Source: DATIXJ01 sp035518715
Lineage (GTDB): Bacteria; Bacteroidota; Ignavibacteria; UBA10030; SZUA-254
Assembly (NCBI GenBank): GCA_035518715.1
Contig: DATIXJ010000019.1
Coordinates: 1-62,989 of the forward strand
Length of the DNA stretch: 62,989 nt
Direction: 5' to 3'
Shown: positions 1 through 8,153 of the stretch, one piece after another
Numbering within the stretch: position 1 is the stretch's first letter
Layout: each line of letters begins with the position of its first letter
Notes under the pieces: model-generated
Database searches by the model: none
The model's input: the letters and a program-made list of their open reading frames with translations, nothing else
Told to the model about the DNA's origin: nothing
Position numbers and translations under genes: made by a program

Positions 1-1
1 T

Positions 2-850
2 ACGCTTACCGGCACTCCGCTCAGGATACGGGACCTCTCGATTTCTGATCCGCCGTGTTTGGAGGCACCGGTGGTAACCGACTCACAGCAGAAGAATGCC
101 GGTTACCGGATAGCCCTCTTCGGTGTGCGTGACATTGCGGGAAATGTCATGAGGGCGCCGCGGAATACCGATTTCTTCGCCGGGAGCGATCTCGCAGATA
201 CGTCGAAACCGACATTCGAGTCCAAGAGTGTTCATGATCTGATGAAAGACGTGGGTGTTCGCGATTCATTTCATCTTGTATTCAGTGAAGCGGTGTGCAG
301 ATCGCCGTTCGAGAAGGGATTCATCATGTTTGATACCGCCAACAATATCGTGCAGGGAAATTTTCTCTGGTGGTATTCGACAGCGGTGACATTTATCCCG
401 AAGGTCCCGCTGCACTTCAATACCCATTATAAGATGCGGATTACCCTCGATTCGCTTCAGGATGTTGAGGGAAATCATTTCTCGGATACGTCTTCCATGA
501 CCAGATTCGAAACGGTCGACGAGAAAACATTGAGCGGTATTCGCGGGAATGTTGTTGATGAATTGCAGGAGGGACGCGGGAGAATCACCATCACGGCAAC
601 CAATGTGACGAACAAACAGTCACCTCCATATACCGCGACGCTTGAGGGGCCCGGGGCATTTGCAATGAATGAAATGATGGAAGGGCAGTACGTATTCTTT
701 GCGTACCGAGATGCAGACAGCAATGGCCTGTACTCCTACGGAAAAGCGTTTCCGTATGCATCTGCGGAGAGGTTTCTCTATTATCCGGATACTCTGAAGC
801 TCCGGGCGCGGTGGCCGCTGGAGGGGCTCACGCTGCGGTTCAAGCCGTAG
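2..850 (+). CDS. Ig-like domain surface/lipoprotein, 3' part only
   Basis: The reading frame is open from base 2, so the gene starts before the window; the TTG at 59 is not its start. The visible 282 residues show a bacterial Ig-like (SbsA-like) segment with the usual wording 'HYKMRITLDSLQDVEGN', followed by a C-terminal beta-rich module containing 'FAYRDADSNGLYSYG' and 'PYASAERF'. This combination is typical of secreted Ig-like proteins of Bacteroidota and Ignavibacteria, often lipoproteins of unknown role; the signal peptide would lie outside the window. It ends with TAG directly against the convergent SPOR gene, with no gap. No enzymatic motif is visible, so the function stays unassigned beyond an envelope surface protein. 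Confidence 0.75.
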   Translation, partial: TLTGTPLRIRDLSISDPPCLEAPVVTDSQQKNAGYRIALFGVRDIAGNVMRAPRNTDFFAGSDLADTSKPTFESKSVHDLMKDVGVRDSFHLVFSEAVCRSPFEKGFIMFDTANNIVQGNFLWWYSTAVTFIPKVPLHFNTHYKMRITLDSLQDVEGNHFSDTSSMTRFETVDEKTLSGIRGNVVDELQEGRGRITITATNVTNKQSPPYTATLEGPGAFAMNEMMEGQYVFFAYRDADSNGLYSYGKAFPYASAERFLYYPDTLKLRARWPLEGLTLRFKP

Positions 851-1423
851 TCAGTGCCGCTTGTCGAAGGGATTTTCCGGAGGGATGAATTCTTCGGGAA
901 ACCGTGGGGGAGGATTCTTGATGATGTTGTCCGGGACGATCCAGGCGTCCTTATATCCCAACGCAACCAGATGTTTCAACGCGGGTCCCGCGGCAGTCCT
1001 GTCGGCATAATTGCCGACCCGCACTTTGTAGTACGGCACATCGTAGACAAGATAGACCCACTCGTTCGGGAGAAGCGTTGAAAGGGTATCCCGTACCTGA
1101 GATGCTTCGTCAATTTCCTGTGTGAAGAGGACCTGAACGCGGAATCCGGGGATAGTTTCCGGGACTGCGGGGGCTGCAACTTCTGCATACGTGAGAGCAT
1201 TGTGCCGCTGCGCTTCCTGCTGCTCGAGCGTTGAGATATCAGGGTCGAAGTCAGAAGGGTTGAAACCCGGTTCGTACTTTGCGAGAAATTCCCGGAGATT
1301 ATGTTGGGAAGATGGATCGCGTGTCGGCCCCGCCGACGAGCCGCATCCTGCCGCTATGCCAACCACCAAAACAATCAGAAGAGAAGAAAAATTACTGGTG
1401 AGGTTTTTCCCAAACCCATGCAT
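851..1423 (-). CDS. SPOR-domain lipoprotein (second of pair)
   Basis: A 190-residue protein beginning at ATG 1423. The N-terminus is a lipoprotein signal (basic start, hydrophobic run, 'GIAAGC'). A Pro-poor linker is followed by a SPOR domain over about the last 80 residues, from 'PGFRVQVLFTQ' to 'YKDAWIV'. SPOR domains bind denuded glycan strands of peptidoglycan, often at division sites. The chosen start gives a lipobox; a longer frame reaching 1501 would bury the signal and is rejected. The start lies 32 bases inside the upstream SPOR gene, so the two are probably translationally coupled. It is the last gene of the deoC-SPOR-SPOR run. It may be a cell-wall or division lipoprotein; the exact role is unknown. 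Confidence 0.85.
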   Translation of the reverse strand: MHGFGKNLTSNFSSLLIVLVVGIAAGCGSSAGPTRDPSSQHNLREFLAKYEPGFNPSDFDPDISTLEQQEAQRHNALTYAEVAAPAVPETIPGFRVQVLFTQEIDEASQVRDTLSTLLPNEWVYLVYDVPYYKVRVGNYADRTAAGPALKHLVALGYKDAWIVPDNIIKNPPPRFPEEFIPPENPFDKRH

Positions 1424-1904
1424 CTTTATAATCGCCTGGATATTGCTGTGCAATCGCATCCCGGAATGATCTTGCGGCATCCTTCGTGGGGAAATCGCCA
1501 ATCATCACTTTGTAGAGCGTGTCGGTCTGATCGAGAAACAGGTATACCGGCTGATTAAACCGCTGTTTTGCAAGAGCGATGATCCGATCGGCATTGTCCG
1601 GCATCTTGAATGCACCAATCTGAATCGAGCAATTGCCTTTCGGAATATCTCCGGTCATTGTCGGTGAAGAGGGTGGAGCATACGCGGGGTGTTGAGTATC
1701 TTGACGCAGTACGGTAACTGTATCGACCTTCTCGGGGACCTTTTGCGCGGCGGCGGGGGGCGGCGTGTACGCCGGCTGTTGGGGAGTTGGCTCCTCTGTC
1801 GGGGGAGTGCTGGTATTCTGTGATTCCTGTGAGGAAGAACAGCCCGCAAGCAATCCGACGGCGATCAACCCGATGATGATGAACACGAAGGTGGAAGATT
1901 TCAT
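1392..1904 (-). CDS. SPOR-domain lipoprotein (first of pair)
   Basis: A 170-residue protein with a clear lipoprotein signal ending 'LLAGC' (Cys22), then a Pro/Thr/Gln-rich flexible linker (about residues 24-90) and a C-terminal SPOR domain starting at 'CSIQIGAF' and ending 'YKDAWVWEK'. Known family role: outer-membrane or inner-membrane-anchored peptidoglycan binding. It follows deoC by 25 bases on the same strand and overlaps the second SPOR gene by 32 bases. The two SPOR proteins share the terminal 'YKDAW' motif and probably arose by duplication, although their linkers differ strongly. No enzymatic domain is present. Confidence 0.88.
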   Translation of the reverse strand: MKSSTFVFIIIGLIAVGLLAGCSSSQESQNTSTPPTEEPTPQQPAYTPPPAAAQKVPEKVDTVTVLRQDTQHPAYAPPSSPTMTGDIPKGNCSIQIGAFKMPDNADRIIALAKQRFNQPVYLFLDQTDTLYKVMIGDFPTKDAARSFRDAIAQQYPGDYKDAWVWEKPHQ

Positions 1905-1929
1905 AAACGCCTCAGTTAAGAGTTACGTC

Positions 1930-2826
1930 CTAATAGGACTTTGCCGATTTTTCAGCTTCTTTAGATTTACCGTCACTCTCGGTGCTGACGATCTTCACGC
2001 TGGCGCTCGCTCCGATCCGGTCGGCGCCGCTTGCTACCATGGCAAGAGCATCTTCCCGCGTGCGGACACCGCCGGATGCCTTGACCCCCATTGCCGAACC
2101 GACGACCTTTCGCATGAGGGCGATATCGCCCACCGTAGCGCCACCCTTTGAGAACCCGGTCGATGTCTTGACGAAATCTGCACCGGCACGCTTTGCAATC
2201 AGACAGGCCTTGATCTTTTCCTCATCCGTCAATAGTGCCGTTTCAATAATGACCTTGGAAAGGGCCCCATACCTGCGTGCTGTGGTCACCACGGCGAAAA
2301 TATCGTTCTCGACGTATTCGTATTCGCCCGATTTCAACATGCCGACGTTGATTACCATATCGACTTCCCGGGCACCATCGCGAAGAGCGTGCTCCGCTTC
2401 AAATGCCTTTGTCGCGGTCGAGGTTGCTCCCAGCGGAAAACCGATCACCGTGCAAACTTTGACGGATGTGTCCCGAAGGAGCTTTGCGCAGAGAGAAACA
2501 TAGGAGGGGTTAATGCAGACACTCGCGAAAACATACTTTTTTGCTTCCTGGCAAAGTTTGATGATTTCGTCCTTTGTCGCTTCGGGCTTGAGAAGCGTGT
2601 GGTCGATCATTCCTGCCAAATCGGTCTCTATTCCTCCGGCGGCTTCGATACCGATTCCCGCCGTTATCCGGGAGGCGCCATGATCGACGATGTTCTTGAC
2701 GCCTTCCTTGTTGTGGATGACGCACAACCCATCCTTGCAGGTATCATCCGAGCAACATGTATGCCCCTCTGCTCTCTTCGGATGAAGTACTGAATGGACT
2801 ATTCGATCAATTTCCTTCTGGCGCAT
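1930..2826 (-). CDS. deoC: deoxyribose-phosphate aldolase with N-terminal extension
   Basis: A class I aldolase that cleaves 2-deoxyribose 5-phosphate into glyceraldehyde 3-phosphate and acetaldehyde. The catalytic core starts near residue 70 ('MIDHTLLKPEAT'). The Schiff-base lysine is Lys220 in 'KTSTGF', the proton-relay pair is Lys249 in 'VKASGGVR', and Asp156 sits in 'DMVIN'. At 298 residues it is longer than the usual 220-250: the first ~65 residues hold a predicted amphipathic helix ('EIDRIVHSVLHP'), then a cysteine cluster (Cys24, 25, 30, 35) and a 'DHGASRI' segment. Such extensions resemble microcompartment encapsulation peptides joined by a linker; that part is inference. The C-terminal tail is Lys/Ser/Glu-rich. 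It is the first gene of the run with two SPOR lipoproteins. The ATG at 2826 is the only start that keeps the helix. Confidence 0.93.
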   Translation of the reverse strand: MRQKEIDRIVHSVLHPKRAEGHTCCSDDTCKDGLCVIHNKEGVKNIVDHGASRITAGIGIEAAGGIETDLAGMIDHTLLKPEATKDEIIKLCQEAKKYVFASVCINPSYVSLCAKLLRDTSVKVCTVIGFPLGATSTATKAFEAEHALRDGAREVDMVINVGMLKSGEYEYVENDIFAVVTTARRYGALSKVIIETALLTDEEKIKACLIAKRAGADFVKTSTGFSKGGATVGDIALMRKVVGSAMGVKASGGVRTREDALAMVASGADRIGASASVKIVSTESDGKSKEAEKSAKSY

Positions 2827-2865
2827 ATTCGGTCTTTAGACCAAAAAGTGTGTAAATCCAATATC

Positions 2866-2893
2866 AATATACAATTTTCCGCTGAACAAACAA
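2866..2893 (-). promoter_or_regulatory. candidate promoter of deoC run
   Basis: On the minus strand there is TTGTTT (2893-2888), a 16-base spacer and TATATT (2871-2866), 40 bases upstream of the deoC ATG. A short inverted repeat GGTCT-TT-AGACC (2831-2842) lies in the leader, and a second one, TGCTCC-CGG-GGAGCA (2895-2909), lies just upstream of the -35 box; both are too short to call operators with confidence. Confidence 0.42.
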
Positions 2894-2943
2894 ATGCTCC
2901 CGGGGAGCACGCTCGGTTTTTGCTCCAATTCCGGCACTTTCCC

Positions 2944-2972
2944 TTGTATCTCGATGTCAGAATCATTACATT
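2944..2972 (+). promoter_or_regulatory. candidate promoter of porQ-like gene
   Basis: TTGTAT (2944-2949), a 17-base spacer and TACATT (2967-2972). The predicted transcription start would leave a leader of roughly 18-27 bases before the GTG 2997 or ATG 3006 start. It is divergent from the deoC promoter. Confidence 0.45.
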
Positions 2973-2996
2973 AAAAGTAATTATCTGCTACCTGCA

Positions 2997-3938
2997 GTGA
3001 ACCTGATGACCCGCTTCGGAATCTTCCTCCTTTTGATCGTGATGCTGCCGTCGTTCGGCGCATCACAGGGTACCACGGCCTACGATTTTCTCCGCAATGA
3101 TGTGAGCGCACGAGCCGCCGCGCTTGGGGGGAGTTTTGTGAGCACCAGTGATGATCCGAACCTGATATTTTACAATCCTGCCGGGCTTGCATCCCTCTCA
3201 GCGACTCGATTCTCGGTGGGATTCTTTAAGGAACTTTTGGATATCAATGCGGGGTATGTCAGCTTCGGTACGCAGGTTCAGGGGCTCGGGTACGTTGGGG
3301 GCGGCATCAATTATGTCAATTACGGTGACTTTCAGCGTACGGGGGATGAAGGGCAGGATCTTGGATCCTTCGGTGCAGGTGACTTGTCACTGACTCTCGG
3401 CTACGCAGGCGAACTGCAGCCCGGGCTTGCTTATGGTGTGAATGCGAAATTGATTTATTCGTCCATCGCGGAGGTGCATTCTTCTGCGGTTGCGATAGAT
3501 CTCGGAACCCAGTATTCAGTGATTCCCTCACGCCTGATAGTTGGGGCGAGCATACTGAATCTCGGAACCCAGCTCGATCCGTACATGACCACGCGGGAAC
3601 AACTGCCGTTCGATATTCGTGTCGGTGCAACGATTTATCCGGAACATCTTCCCGCCGCCGTCACGATCGGGTTCCATAAGTTTACGGATGCGCAGGACAA
3701 TATCGGAAACCATCTCACGGCATTTTCTGTGGGTGTTGAATTTACGGCCAGCCCGAATTTCCAGCTCCGCATGGGATACAACAATGAGCTCCACCAGGAG
3801 CTTAGCCTGGATTCGAGTGCGGGATTATCGGGTATTTCTCTCGGGGTAGGAATCCTGCCGGGGACATACACGATCGATTATGCATTCACCTCATACGGAA
3901 AAATCGGCGCCGTCCACCGCATCAGCGTTTCCTTCTGA
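2997..3938 (+). CDS. porQ: PorQ-like T9SS outer-membrane beta-barrel protein
   Basis: A 313-residue outer-membrane protein with a signal peptide (about residues 1-22, 'LLLIVMLPSFGAS'). The mature N-terminus, 'TTAYDFLRNDVSARAAALGG', followed by 'DDPNLIFYNPAGLA', is the hallmark start of the PorV/PorQ family, FadL-like barrels of the type IX secretion system. Alternating hydrophobic strands run to a C-terminal aromatic residue ('HRISVSF'), as expected for an outer-membrane barrel. The 'TTAYDFL' beginning fits PorQ better than PorV, but a generic PorV/PorQ-family member cannot be excluded. The start is GTG 2997 or, equally plausible, ATG 3006. It is transcribed alone and ends one base from the convergent ZIP gene. 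It fits with the T9SS cargo proteins elsewhere in the window. Confidence 0.78.
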   Translation: MNLMTRFGIFLLLIVMLPSFGASQGTTAYDFLRNDVSARAAALGGSFVSTSDDPNLIFYNPAGLASLSATRFSVGFFKELLDINAGYVSFGTQVQGLGYVGGGINYVNYGDFQRTGDEGQDLGSFGAGDLSLTLGYAGELQPGLAYGVNAKLIYSSIAEVHSSAVAIDLGTQYSVIPSRLIVGASILNLGTQLDPYMTTREQLPFDIRVGATIYPEHLPAAVTIGFHKFTDAQDNIGNHLTAFSVGVEFTASPNFQLRMGYNNELHQELSLDSSAGLSGISLGVGILPGTYTIDYAFTSYGKIGAVHRISVSF

Positions 3939-3939
3939 G

Positions 3940-4683
3940 CTACAACACGATCCTCTCTAACAGCAGTTTGCTGAAATAGAAAAGGATCATCCCTCCGAAC
4001 ACAATCAGCGGCGTAATGCGGTTTCCCGAACGGTTGATTTCGGGAATGAGATCGCTGGCACCGACGTATGTTGCCGCCCCTGCCGAAAATGCGAAGGCAA
4101 TCCCGATCGTTGCAGTATTAATGTTGGAGAGGAAGAGTACAAGGACAATGCCGAGAAGTGTGGCTACTCCAATGGCTATCGACGCCGCAAACGTCCGGTT
4201 GCGCGGCTGACCCGCTACCATCATAATTGATGCCGTCGTCAGCCCCTCGGGGAGTTTGTGGAGAAAGATCGCAATGAAGATCAGCAGCCCGATGGAGAGA
4301 TTATATTGCATTCCTGCCGAAATCGAAACCCCGTCGAAGAATGAGTGGACAAACAGACCTGCAAAGGCGGACAAACTTGCCGTGTGTGATACCATGACTT
4401 CAGAATGGGTTTCTTCGCCGAAGTGGAAGTGACCGACAACGGTATGCTCGAAAAAATGGAGGAGACCGAACCCGCAGATGATGTAGAGTGAGGCCACGCT
4501 CCCGAGGAGTTGAATGCTCTCCGGCACGAGTTCGAAGAACACCAGCGAAAGGAGAAAGCCCGCGCTGAGAGCCAGAAGATACTCCTGCACCATTCTCGGC
4601 CACTCGGATCGCATGAGGACGAGCAGGCCGCCCCCGACCTGGGCCGCGGCAGCACTGAGACCGAGAATGAGGATGATGAGCAT
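3940..4683 (-). CDS. ZIP-family divalent metal transporter
   Basis: A 247-residue polytopic inner-membrane protein with about eight hydrophobic segments. The ZIP metal-site signatures are present: 'HSFFDG' (His113, Asp117) and 'HKLPEG' (His142, Glu146). A His-rich loop (His80, 85, 87, 93, 100) lies between the second and third thirds of the N-terminal half. ZIP proteins import zinc, iron or manganese into the cytoplasm; the substrate cannot be told from sequence. It follows the TPR gene by 7 bases and is the last gene of the long minus-strand run, so it is probably co-transcribed with it. No metal-regulator box was recognised upstream. Confidence 0.9.
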   Translation of the reverse strand: MLIILILGLSAAAAQVGGGLLVLMRSEWPRMVQEYLLALSAGFLLSLVFFELVPESIQLLGSVASLYIICGFGLLHFFEHTVVGHFHFGEETHSEVMVSHTASLSAFAGLFVHSFFDGVSISAGMQYNLSIGLLIFIAIFLHKLPEGLTTASIMMVAGQPRNRTFAASIAIGVATLLGIVLVLFLSNINTATIGIAFAFSAGAATYVGASDLIPEINRSGNRITPLIVFGGMILFYFSKLLLERIVL

Positions 4684-4690
4684 GGCCGGT

Positions 4691-5857
4691 TCAGGATTTC
4701 CGGTATGGAGCTGTGAGGTACTGCTGTGCCTGCTTGTGCGCGTCCATGTAGTCTTTCATATCCAGGACTTTCCGGTATTGTGTTATTGCAAGATCTCGTT
4801 TCCCCTGCAGGTCATAGATCATTCCAATCCGGAGGTTGGTGGCAGTCATGAAACCCGATGGCCCGTCGGCGTCGAGAACTCGCGAGAGCTCGTCGGCACG
4901 ATAGAAATAGCTCAGTGCGGAATCGTAGTCTGCGAATTCCATTGCGTGCAGTCCCAGATAGTAATTTGCTTCCCGCTCCGTCAGCTGATCATAGCCGAGC
5001 CGGTGCGCATGAACATCATCCAGAATTTCTTTGAACACCCTGTTCATTTCATCCCAGTTTGAAGCGGAAGCATAACACCGGCCGACATACCGGTGGAAGA
5101 GCGCATTGTTCGGATATTGCGCGTGAAGCTGAAGGGCAAGAATGAGCGCATCACCATACGCGTGTTCGAAGTTTACGAGCGACACAAGCAAAACATATTT
5201 CGCTTCAGTTCCGGCATACCTCGCCTTCTCCGCTGCAGTGCGAAGCTGATCAAGGCCTCGGACGCGGTTACCCTTCGGGAAAAAAAGCGTGAGAGGTTTG
5301 ACAAACGGATACTGTTCCGGAACGACAGCGGCGTAATAGTTGTAAATCCCGGTCCCGAGAAGAATGTCGGTGTTTTCCGGGGCAAGTTTTGCTGCTTTCT
5401 GTACAATCGGAAGGGCTTCACGACCGGCATTCGCCGCTTTGAGCCAGTCCTCCCGGTTCACAAAAAGTCTTCCCTCAAAACCCAGGGATCCGCCCTTGAA
5501 AAAAAGTGCCGTGGTATCATTCCCGTTGGCATCAAGTCGCTTATCGCAGAGATCGATGACATGATCGAGCTCGCCGATGAAATGCTCGTCGTGGGATGTG
5601 TTGCCGATATCGGTGACGATCTTCCACCAATCGACCATGGCGAGAAAGAAATACCCTGCGGGGTGGTCCGGGTGTGCCCGTTCGACGGCGCGGAATTCCG
5701 CTTGGGCGCTGTCAAACGAAAGATCATAAACGAGTCCGATTCCCTTCTGGAGATGCGATTCGGAAACGGAATCTCCGAGCCATTGTGCATGTCCGGTGGA
5801 ACAGACGATCAGGAAAACGAACAGGAGCCAGTAATACCGCCGGGTGAGAGGTCTCAT
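4691..5857 (-). CDS. secreted tetratricopeptide-repeat protein
   Basis: A 388-residue protein. The ATG at 5857 is chosen because it is followed at once by a signal peptide ('YYWLLFVFLIVCSTGHAQ'); an upstream TTG at 5917 would add 20 residues in front of it. After cleavage the sequence is helical, with TPR-like units: one near the N-terminus ('GLVYDLSFDSAQAEFRAVERAHPDHPAGYFFLAM') and several in the C-terminal half around 'YYLGLHAMEFADYDSALSYF' and 'IGMIYDLQGKRDLAITQY'. It is predicted periplasmic, and its role is probably scaffolding. It lies between the OmpA-like lipoprotein (57-base gap) and the ZIP transporter. No specific partner can be named. Confidence 0.8.
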   Translation of the reverse strand: MRPLTRRYYWLLFVFLIVCSTGHAQWLGDSVSESHLQKGIGLVYDLSFDSAQAEFRAVERAHPDHPAGYFFLAMVDWWKIVTDIGNTSHDEHFIGELDHVIDLCDKRLDANGNDTTALFFKGGSLGFEGRLFVNREDWLKAANAGREALPIVQKAAKLAPENTDILLGTGIYNYYAAVVPEQYPFVKPLTLFFPKGNRVRGLDQLRTAAEKARYAGTEAKYVLLVSLVNFEHAYGDALILALQLHAQYPNNALFHRYVGRCYASASNWDEMNRVFKEILDDVHAHRLGYDQLTEREANYYLGLHAMEFADYDSALSYFYRADELSRVLDADGPSGFMTATNLRIGMIYDLQGKRDLAITQYRKVLDMKDYMDAHKQAQQYLTAPYRKS

Positions 5858-5913
5858 TCTTCCCCGGCGGATGACGCCCGATGAATGAAAAGAGTTCGCT
5901 GCCAAACAGAACT

Positions 5914-6585
5914 TCAATTCAGGTTACCGCTGGTTGCGGCGTCCTTCAATTTGTCGTTTGCAAATATGGCAATCTCCACGCGACGGTTCTGCTGTCTTCC
6001 CTCCGCGGTCGAATTGGACGCGACGGGCTGAGTCTCGCCATATCCCATCGTGGTGAACCTTGCAGTGGCCACTCCGAGGCCCTCGGCATAGGCGGCCACG
6101 GATGATGCTCTCCTCTCGGACAGGCCCTGATTGTACTCTGCCGTACCCGTTGAATCGGTGTGTCCTTCGACCAGAATGTTCGTATCCGGGTACTTGTTGA
6201 GGATTGTTGCAAGCTTCGCGATGTTTTCCTTTGCCTGGGACTGGAGATCAGATTTGTTCGTTTCGAAAAGGATCCCGGAGTCAAAAGTAATTTTGATTCC
6301 TTCTCCCACCCGTTCGATTTTCGCATTCTGAAGATCTTTTTTCATGTCGGCCGCCTGTCGATCCATATAATTCCCGATAAGCGCACCGGCCGTTCCGCCG
6401 ATTGCGGCACCGATGATCGCTCCGACTGCCGTATTACCGGCCTGCTTTCCGATAATTCCGCCGAGGATACCCCCGACGGTCCCACCGATTGCGCCGCCCT
6501 TCACGGTGTTGCTTGCCCCGCACCCCATGAAGACGATTGAAAGACAAAGTGTGATGATTATTGATGAGATGAGAAAGTGTTTCAT
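5914..6585 (-). CDS. OmpA-family lipoprotein with glycine zipper
   Basis: A 223-residue outer-membrane lipoprotein: signal peptide with lipobox 'VFMGC' (Cys22), a Gly-rich zipper (about residues 30-72, repeated 'GGxxGGIxG' pattern that can insert in membranes), then an OmpA C-terminal domain (about residues 95-210). The peptidoglycan-binding pair is present: Asp144 in 'GHTDSTG' and Arg159 in 'LSERRA'. The closest known architecture is YiaD/glycine-zipper OmpA lipoproteins that tether the outer membrane to peptidoglycan. It sits 32 bases downstream of glycyl-tRNA synthetase and upstream of the secreted TPR gene, which may share its envelope role. Confidence 0.92.
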   Translation of the reverse strand: MKHFLISSIIITLCLSIVFMGCGASNTVKGGAIGGTVGGILGGIIGKQAGNTAVGAIIGAAIGGTAGALIGNYMDRQAADMKKDLQNAKIERVGEGIKITFDSGILFETNKSDLQSQAKENIAKLATILNKYPDTNILVEGHTDSTGTAEYNQGLSERRASSVAAYAEGLGVATARFTTMGYGETQPVASNSTAEGRQQNRRVEIAIFANDKLKDAATSGNLN

Positions 6586-6617
6586 AGATTCCCTTTCGTA
6601 TGATCTGGCAGAACAAC

Positions 6618-8099
6618 TCAGAAATGGTTGACTCTCATCAAAAAATAAGAAAGCAATTCATTACATGCAATTCGTTCCTGCACCATGGAGTCCCGTTCCC
6701 GTACGGTAACCGTCTGATCCTCCAATGTTTGTGAGTCGACGGTGACGCAAAACGGCGTGCCGATCTCATCCTGCCGACGGTAGCGTCTGCCAACGGCTCC
6801 GCTGTCGTCGTAAAAGACGCGGAGGTGCGGGCGGAGGTCGGCTTCGATCTTCCGGGCAAGTTCGGGCATCCCGTCACGGTTGACCAGCGGGAAGATTGCC
6901 GCTTTGATCGGTGCGAGGGAAGGGTGAAACTTCATGACGACGCGTGTTTCCATCTGGCCTTCTGCTGTGGGTGCCTCCTCCTCGGCATACGCGTTCACGA
7001 GGAATGCCATGAACGAACGGCTTGCACCCGCGGAGGTTTCGATAATGTACGGGATGAATTTTTCCTTTGTGGTTTCATCAAAGTACTTCAAACTTTTTCC
7101 GGAATACTCTTCGTGCCTCGAAAGGTCGAAATCGGTCCGGTTGTGAACACCCTCAACCTCACCCCATCCGAACGGAAATTTGAATTCAATGTCGTATGCG
7201 TCCTTGGCGTAATGGGCAAGTTTTCCCGGTTCGTGGCGGTGCCACTGCAATCGCTCCTTCGGCATTCCGAGGGAGAGAAACCAGTTCATTCGCTGTTCCC
7301 GCCAGTATTCAAAATGTTCATCATCCGTTCCGGGTTTGCAGAAAAACTGCATCTCCATCTGTTCAAATTCACGCGTCCGGAAGAGAAAATTTTTCGTGTT
7401 GATTTCGTTCCTGAACGCTTTCCCAATCTGCGCGATGCCGAATGGAATCTTCTGACGAGAGGACGCCTGAACATTCAGGAAGTTTACGAATATTCCCTGG
7501 GCTGTTTCAGGGCGCAAAAACACAACGTTGCTCGAGTCTTCTACCGGTCCGACAAATGTCTTGAACATGAGATTGAACTTGCGCGCTTCGGTGAAGGTTC
7601 CCTTCGTTCCGCAGTTCGGACAAGTGAGGAAGCCGAGAATTTTTCCGGGTTCGGACTCTGCTTTCTTCTTGAACTCTTCCACAATATACTCGTCACGCTG
7701 CTGGCCTTCGTACTTCCCCGGCTCTGCTTCTCTCAGCGCTTCTTTTTGCCTCTTCACCGAAAGTTCCTCGAAGAGGATGTCCAGGCGATATCTCGATTTG
7801 CATTGCTTGCAGTCTACCATCGGATCCGTAAAATTCTCGACGTGGCCGGATGCTTCCCATGTGCGCGGGTGCATGAGGATGGCGGCGTCGAGCCCTTCCA
7901 CATTGCTCCGGTACGTCATTTCTTTCCACCATGCTTCCTTGATATTGCGCAGGAGCTCGACACCGAGCGGCCCGTAATCCCAGGCACCATTCAGACCGCC
8001 GTAAATCTCCGATGATTGGAAGACAAACCCGCGTCGTTTGCAGAGTGAGACAAGCTTGTCCATGAGTTCGGTATCGGAAGTTCCCTTTGGTTTTGCCAT
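6618..8099 (-). CDS. glyQS: glycyl-tRNA synthetase, dimeric class II type
   Basis: A 493-residue single-chain glycine--tRNA ligase of the alpha2, eukaryote-like type, not the alpha2beta2 type. The N-terminal catalytic part includes 'YGGLNGAWDYGPLGVEL' (residues 33-50), which reads glycine and the tRNA end, 'FLRPETAQGIF' (motif 2 region), and two zinc-type pairs, Cys97/Cys100 and Cys160/Cys163. The C-terminal anticodon-binding domain begins near residue 390 ('FPLVNRDGMPELARKI'). The size and all key motifs are normal. No T-box leader or terminator-antiterminator was seen in the 54 bases upstream. It lies within the long minus-strand run. Confidence 0.96.
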   Translation of the reverse strand: MAKPKGTSDTELMDKLVSLCKRRGFVFQSSEIYGGLNGAWDYGPLGVELLRNIKEAWWKEMTYRSNVEGLDAAILMHPRTWEASGHVENFTDPMVDCKQCKSRYRLDILFEELSVKRQKEALREAEPGKYEGQQRDEYIVEEFKKKAESEPGKILGFLTCPNCGTKGTFTEARKFNLMFKTFVGPVEDSSNVVFLRPETAQGIFVNFLNVQASSRQKIPFGIAQIGKAFRNEINTKNFLFRTREFEQMEMQFFCKPGTDDEHFEYWREQRMNWFLSLGMPKERLQWHRHEPGKLAHYAKDAYDIEFKFPFGWGEVEGVHNRTDFDLSRHEEYSGKSLKYFDETTKEKFIPYIIETSAGASRSFMAFLVNAYAEEEAPTAEGQMETRVVMKFHPSLAPIKAAIFPLVNRDGMPELARKIEADLRPHLRVFYDDSGAVGRRYRRQDEIGTPFCVTVDSQTLEDQTVTVRERDSMVQERIACNELLSYFLMRVNHF

Positions 8100-8153
8100 A
8101 CGTTCCTTTTGGTTGAATTGAGGTCTGCTTGTAATCCTTCCTTTGGCCGCGGG

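Noticed and set aside
5093..5884. 263-codon plus-strand frame
   Set aside because: Antisense to a secreted TPR protein with a clear signal peptide.
6825..8015. 396-codon plus-strand frame
   Set aside because: Antisense to glycyl-tRNA synthetase, no domain similarity.
8100..8153. T-box riboswitch upstream of glycyl-tRNA synthetase
   Set aside because: The gap is 54 bases and holds no specifier-loop or antiterminator sequence.
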